DNA of 8,379 nucleotides from an uncultured Clostridia bacterium (GTDB lineage: Bacteria > Bacillota_A > Clostridia > Peptostreptococcales > Anaerovoracaceae): contig CAMCER010000024.1 of NCBI GenBank assembly GCA_945873875.1, positions 1 to 8,379 on the forward strand, given 5' to 3'. The position numbers and the translations under genes are program-made. The notes under the pieces are model-generated. The model saw only the letters and a list, made by a program, of their open reading frames with translations, was not told the origin of the DNA and made no database searches. The stretch's first letter is position 1, and each line of letters opens with the position of its first letter. Below are positions 7,081-8,379 of the stretch, in pieces.

Positions 7081-8219
7081 GACGATGCCCCTTTGTCCTT
7101 TTCTTCCGGTGAGTCTGGTTCCTCCAGGATCCCGGTGTTTCCCATGTCCTTAATGTATATCTTCGTATATCCCCTCTTTATGAGCGAAGCGTGATACGTC
7201 AGAGTCACGACTCCGCACAGAATGAAGCAGATATAGTAATTGAAAAGTCTGGTCATGACCATTGCCGGCACCAGAAGCACTCTGGTGTATATGCTTCTGA
7301 ATATGGAGATAAAGCTTCCTTCAGAGACCCCTACCGCTCCCGGCACAGGTATGCTGTTTACCGATACCATCAGTATGATCTGTATGGCCATTATATCGAA
7401 AAAACTCATACTGCTGAAGCCCAGGCTCCTGTATACGCAGTATCCCACCGCAACATAGGCGAAACGCTGCGCTATGTTGACAAGAAGGGCCTTGATCATC
7501 ATAAGCGGGTTGCTTTTCAGCAGTTTCATGCTTGCATCATATCTGTCGACAAATGCATAGACGCTCTCCATCCTTTTCTCTTTGTTCTTTATGATCCTCA
7601 GCTTATGCAGGGCACTTACCACCATTGCTCCCAGATTCTTTATGCTCTGTCTTGAGACCATGCAAAGCAGACAAAGCAGGAGCAGCAGTATCTGTACCAC
7701 CAGCCCAAGTGAGAAAAGCAGTTTCACTATCCTGGTGCAGCTTAAGAGAAACTGGAACTTCCATACCAGAGCCCACACGCCGAGTATTATCAGCGATGCT
7801 GTGTACATAAAGATGTTCAGTACAAGGGTGGTAGTCGCATCCGAGCCTTTCATTCCGTCTCTTATCATGTAATACGCTGACGCCGGCTGTCCGCCTGTGG
7901 CAGATGGTGTGATAGCTGAAAAATATATGTCCGCACTGGCATATACGAAGGTGTGTCTCCTTTTCAGCCTGTATCCAAGGGGCTTTGCAATTACTGCTAT
8001 GGCCCGGCCTTCTATGTGTACGTAAAGCACCATCGCCAGAGCTGCCAGAGCCAGAAATACAGGATCTGCATGTCTTATGGTACTCATTAGCATGCGGAAA
8101 TTTATCTCTTCCCCCCTGCTTTTGATGACGAATATGGTTATCACCAGCAGTACGATGATGGAGACTATGCCTATTATCTGTTTTCTTTTACTTCCAAGTC
8201 CGCCTGTCTCTTCGCTCAT
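7077..8219 (-). CDS. Flippase-like integral membrane protein (lysylphosphatidylglycerol synthase TM-domain / UPF0104 family)
   Basis: This is a polytopic protein of 380 residues with about eight membrane segments, starting at about 14-32. Two loop signatures of the MprF-type transmembrane domain are clear: SAITPSATGGQPAS at 101-114 and NSIPVPGAVGVSEGSF at 288-303. The cytosolic aminoacyl-transferase domain of MprF is absent, and the protein ends in a charged tail (EEPDSPEEKDKGASS). In MprF the homologous membrane part moves lysyl-PG to the outer leaflet. Stand-alone members are mostly uncharacterised, with proposed roles in lipid or glycolipid translocation. Start: ATG 8219, with GGAGGGAG (8230-8237) ten bases upstream, overlapping the miaB stop as ATGA. 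Its own stop overlaps the pssA start in the same way. That tight link to pssA and psd suggests, but does not prove, an anionic or amino-phospholipid as cargo. Family is firm, cargo unknown. Confidence 0.88.
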   Translation of the reverse strand: MSEETGGLGSKRKQIIGIVSIIVLLVITIFVIKSRGEEINFRMLMSTIRHADPVFLALAALAMVLYVHIEGRAIAVIAKPLGYRLKRRHTFVYASADIYFSAITPSATGGQPASAYYMIRDGMKGSDATTTLVLNIFMYTASLIILGVWALVWKFQFLLSCTRIVKLLFSLGLVVQILLLLLCLLCMVSRQSIKNLGAMVVSALHKLRIIKNKEKRMESVYAFVDRYDASMKLLKSNPLMMIKALLVNIAQRFAYVAVGYCVYRSLGFSSMSFFDIMAIQIILMVSVNSIPVPGAVGVSEGSFISIFRSIYTRVLLVPAMVMTRLFNYYICFILCGVVTLTYHASLIKRGYTKIYIKDMGNTGILEEPDSPEEKDKGASS

Positions 8220-8379
8220 AAAACCAGTTCTCCCTCCAGGCTGAATGTCTTTCCTTTTGTGATCCTTACCGGCACCATTTTCCCTGTCAGTGAAATATCA
8301 CCGGGGAAATTCACCAGTTTGAATCCGTCAGTCCTTCCTGCCAGAGTGTCTTTTTTCTGCTTGCTTGGTCCTTCCACCA
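8216..8379 (-). CDS. miaB: tRNA-2-methylthio-N6-dimethylallyladenosine synthase MiaB, C-terminal end (cut by window edge)
   Basis: Only the last 53 residues are inside the window; the 5' part lies beyond the right edge. The fragment VEGPSKQKKDTLAGRTDG, then KLVNFPG, then VRITKGKTFSLEGELVL matches the TRAM domain that ends MiaB, the radical-SAM enzyme that adds the 2-methylthio group to isopentenyl-A37 of tRNA. The TRAM domain binds the tRNA substrate. The VEG-SK, GRT and VNF signature fits MiaB better than RimO or MtaB, but the radical-SAM domain is not visible, so the subfamily is not fully proven. The TGA stop (8216-8218) overlaps the ATG of the next gene, so the two are probably transcribed together. 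Confidence 0.85.
   Translation of the reverse strand, partial: VEGPSKQKKDTLAGRTDGFKLVNFPGDISLTGKMVPVRITKGKTFSLEGELVL

Noticed and set aside
7191..7655. A 154-codon plus-strand frame opposite the flippase-like gene
   Set aside because: Same codon-register artefact. It is low in complexity, His/Tyr/Gln-rich, and lies over conserved sense-strand signatures.

Overview
The window is one uninterrupted run of nine genes, all on the minus strand. They are read from the right-hand end to the left: miaB (3' end only), a polytopic flippase-like membrane protein, pssA, psd, a PAP2-family membrane protein, cls, a site-2-protease-like membrane metalloprotease, pcrA, and ligA (5' end only). Every junction is either an overlap (4, 4, 11 and 44 bp) or a gap of 15 to 31 bp. 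Nearly every start has a purine-rich Shine-Dalgarno sequence. I see no promoter-sized gap, no terminator hairpin, no RNA gene, no mobile element and no CRISPR array. The simplest reading is an interior piece of one long operon whose promoter lies to the right of base 8379.

The gene families point to a Gram-positive anaerobe of the Firmicutes/Clostridia type. PcrA is the Gram-positive UvrD-like helicase with its C-terminal Tudor-like domain. PssA and Psd are of the clostridial kind. LigA resembles the divergent NAD+ ligase clade that I recall from Lachnospiraceae and relatives. Base composition is near half GC by eye. Arginine is written mostly AGA/AGG (8 of 8 in the ligA fragment) and ATA is common for isoleucine. 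I cannot name a genus.

Functionally there are two blocks. The right and central block (about 3448-8219) is a membrane-lipid module. PssA makes phosphatidylserine from CDP-diacylglycerol and serine, and Psd decarboxylates it to phosphatidylethanolamine. Cls makes cardiolipin. A PAP2 protein with an Aur1-like active site may remove or transfer a phosphate headgroup. A protein with only the MprF-like transmembrane (flippase) domain may move lipid across the membrane. The left block holds an intramembrane protease, the PcrA helicase and the NAD+ ligase; the last two act in DNA repair and replication. MiaB, at the upstream end, is a tRNA-modifying enzyme.

Nothing here is an obviously new defence or mobile system. 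The points most worth a second look are the LigA fragment, which differs at several residues held to be essential in E. coli LigA; the PAP2/flippase pair embedded in the PE pathway; the 44-bp psd/PAP2 overlap with a TTG start; and an exact 11-bp tandem duplication at the pcrA stop codon.
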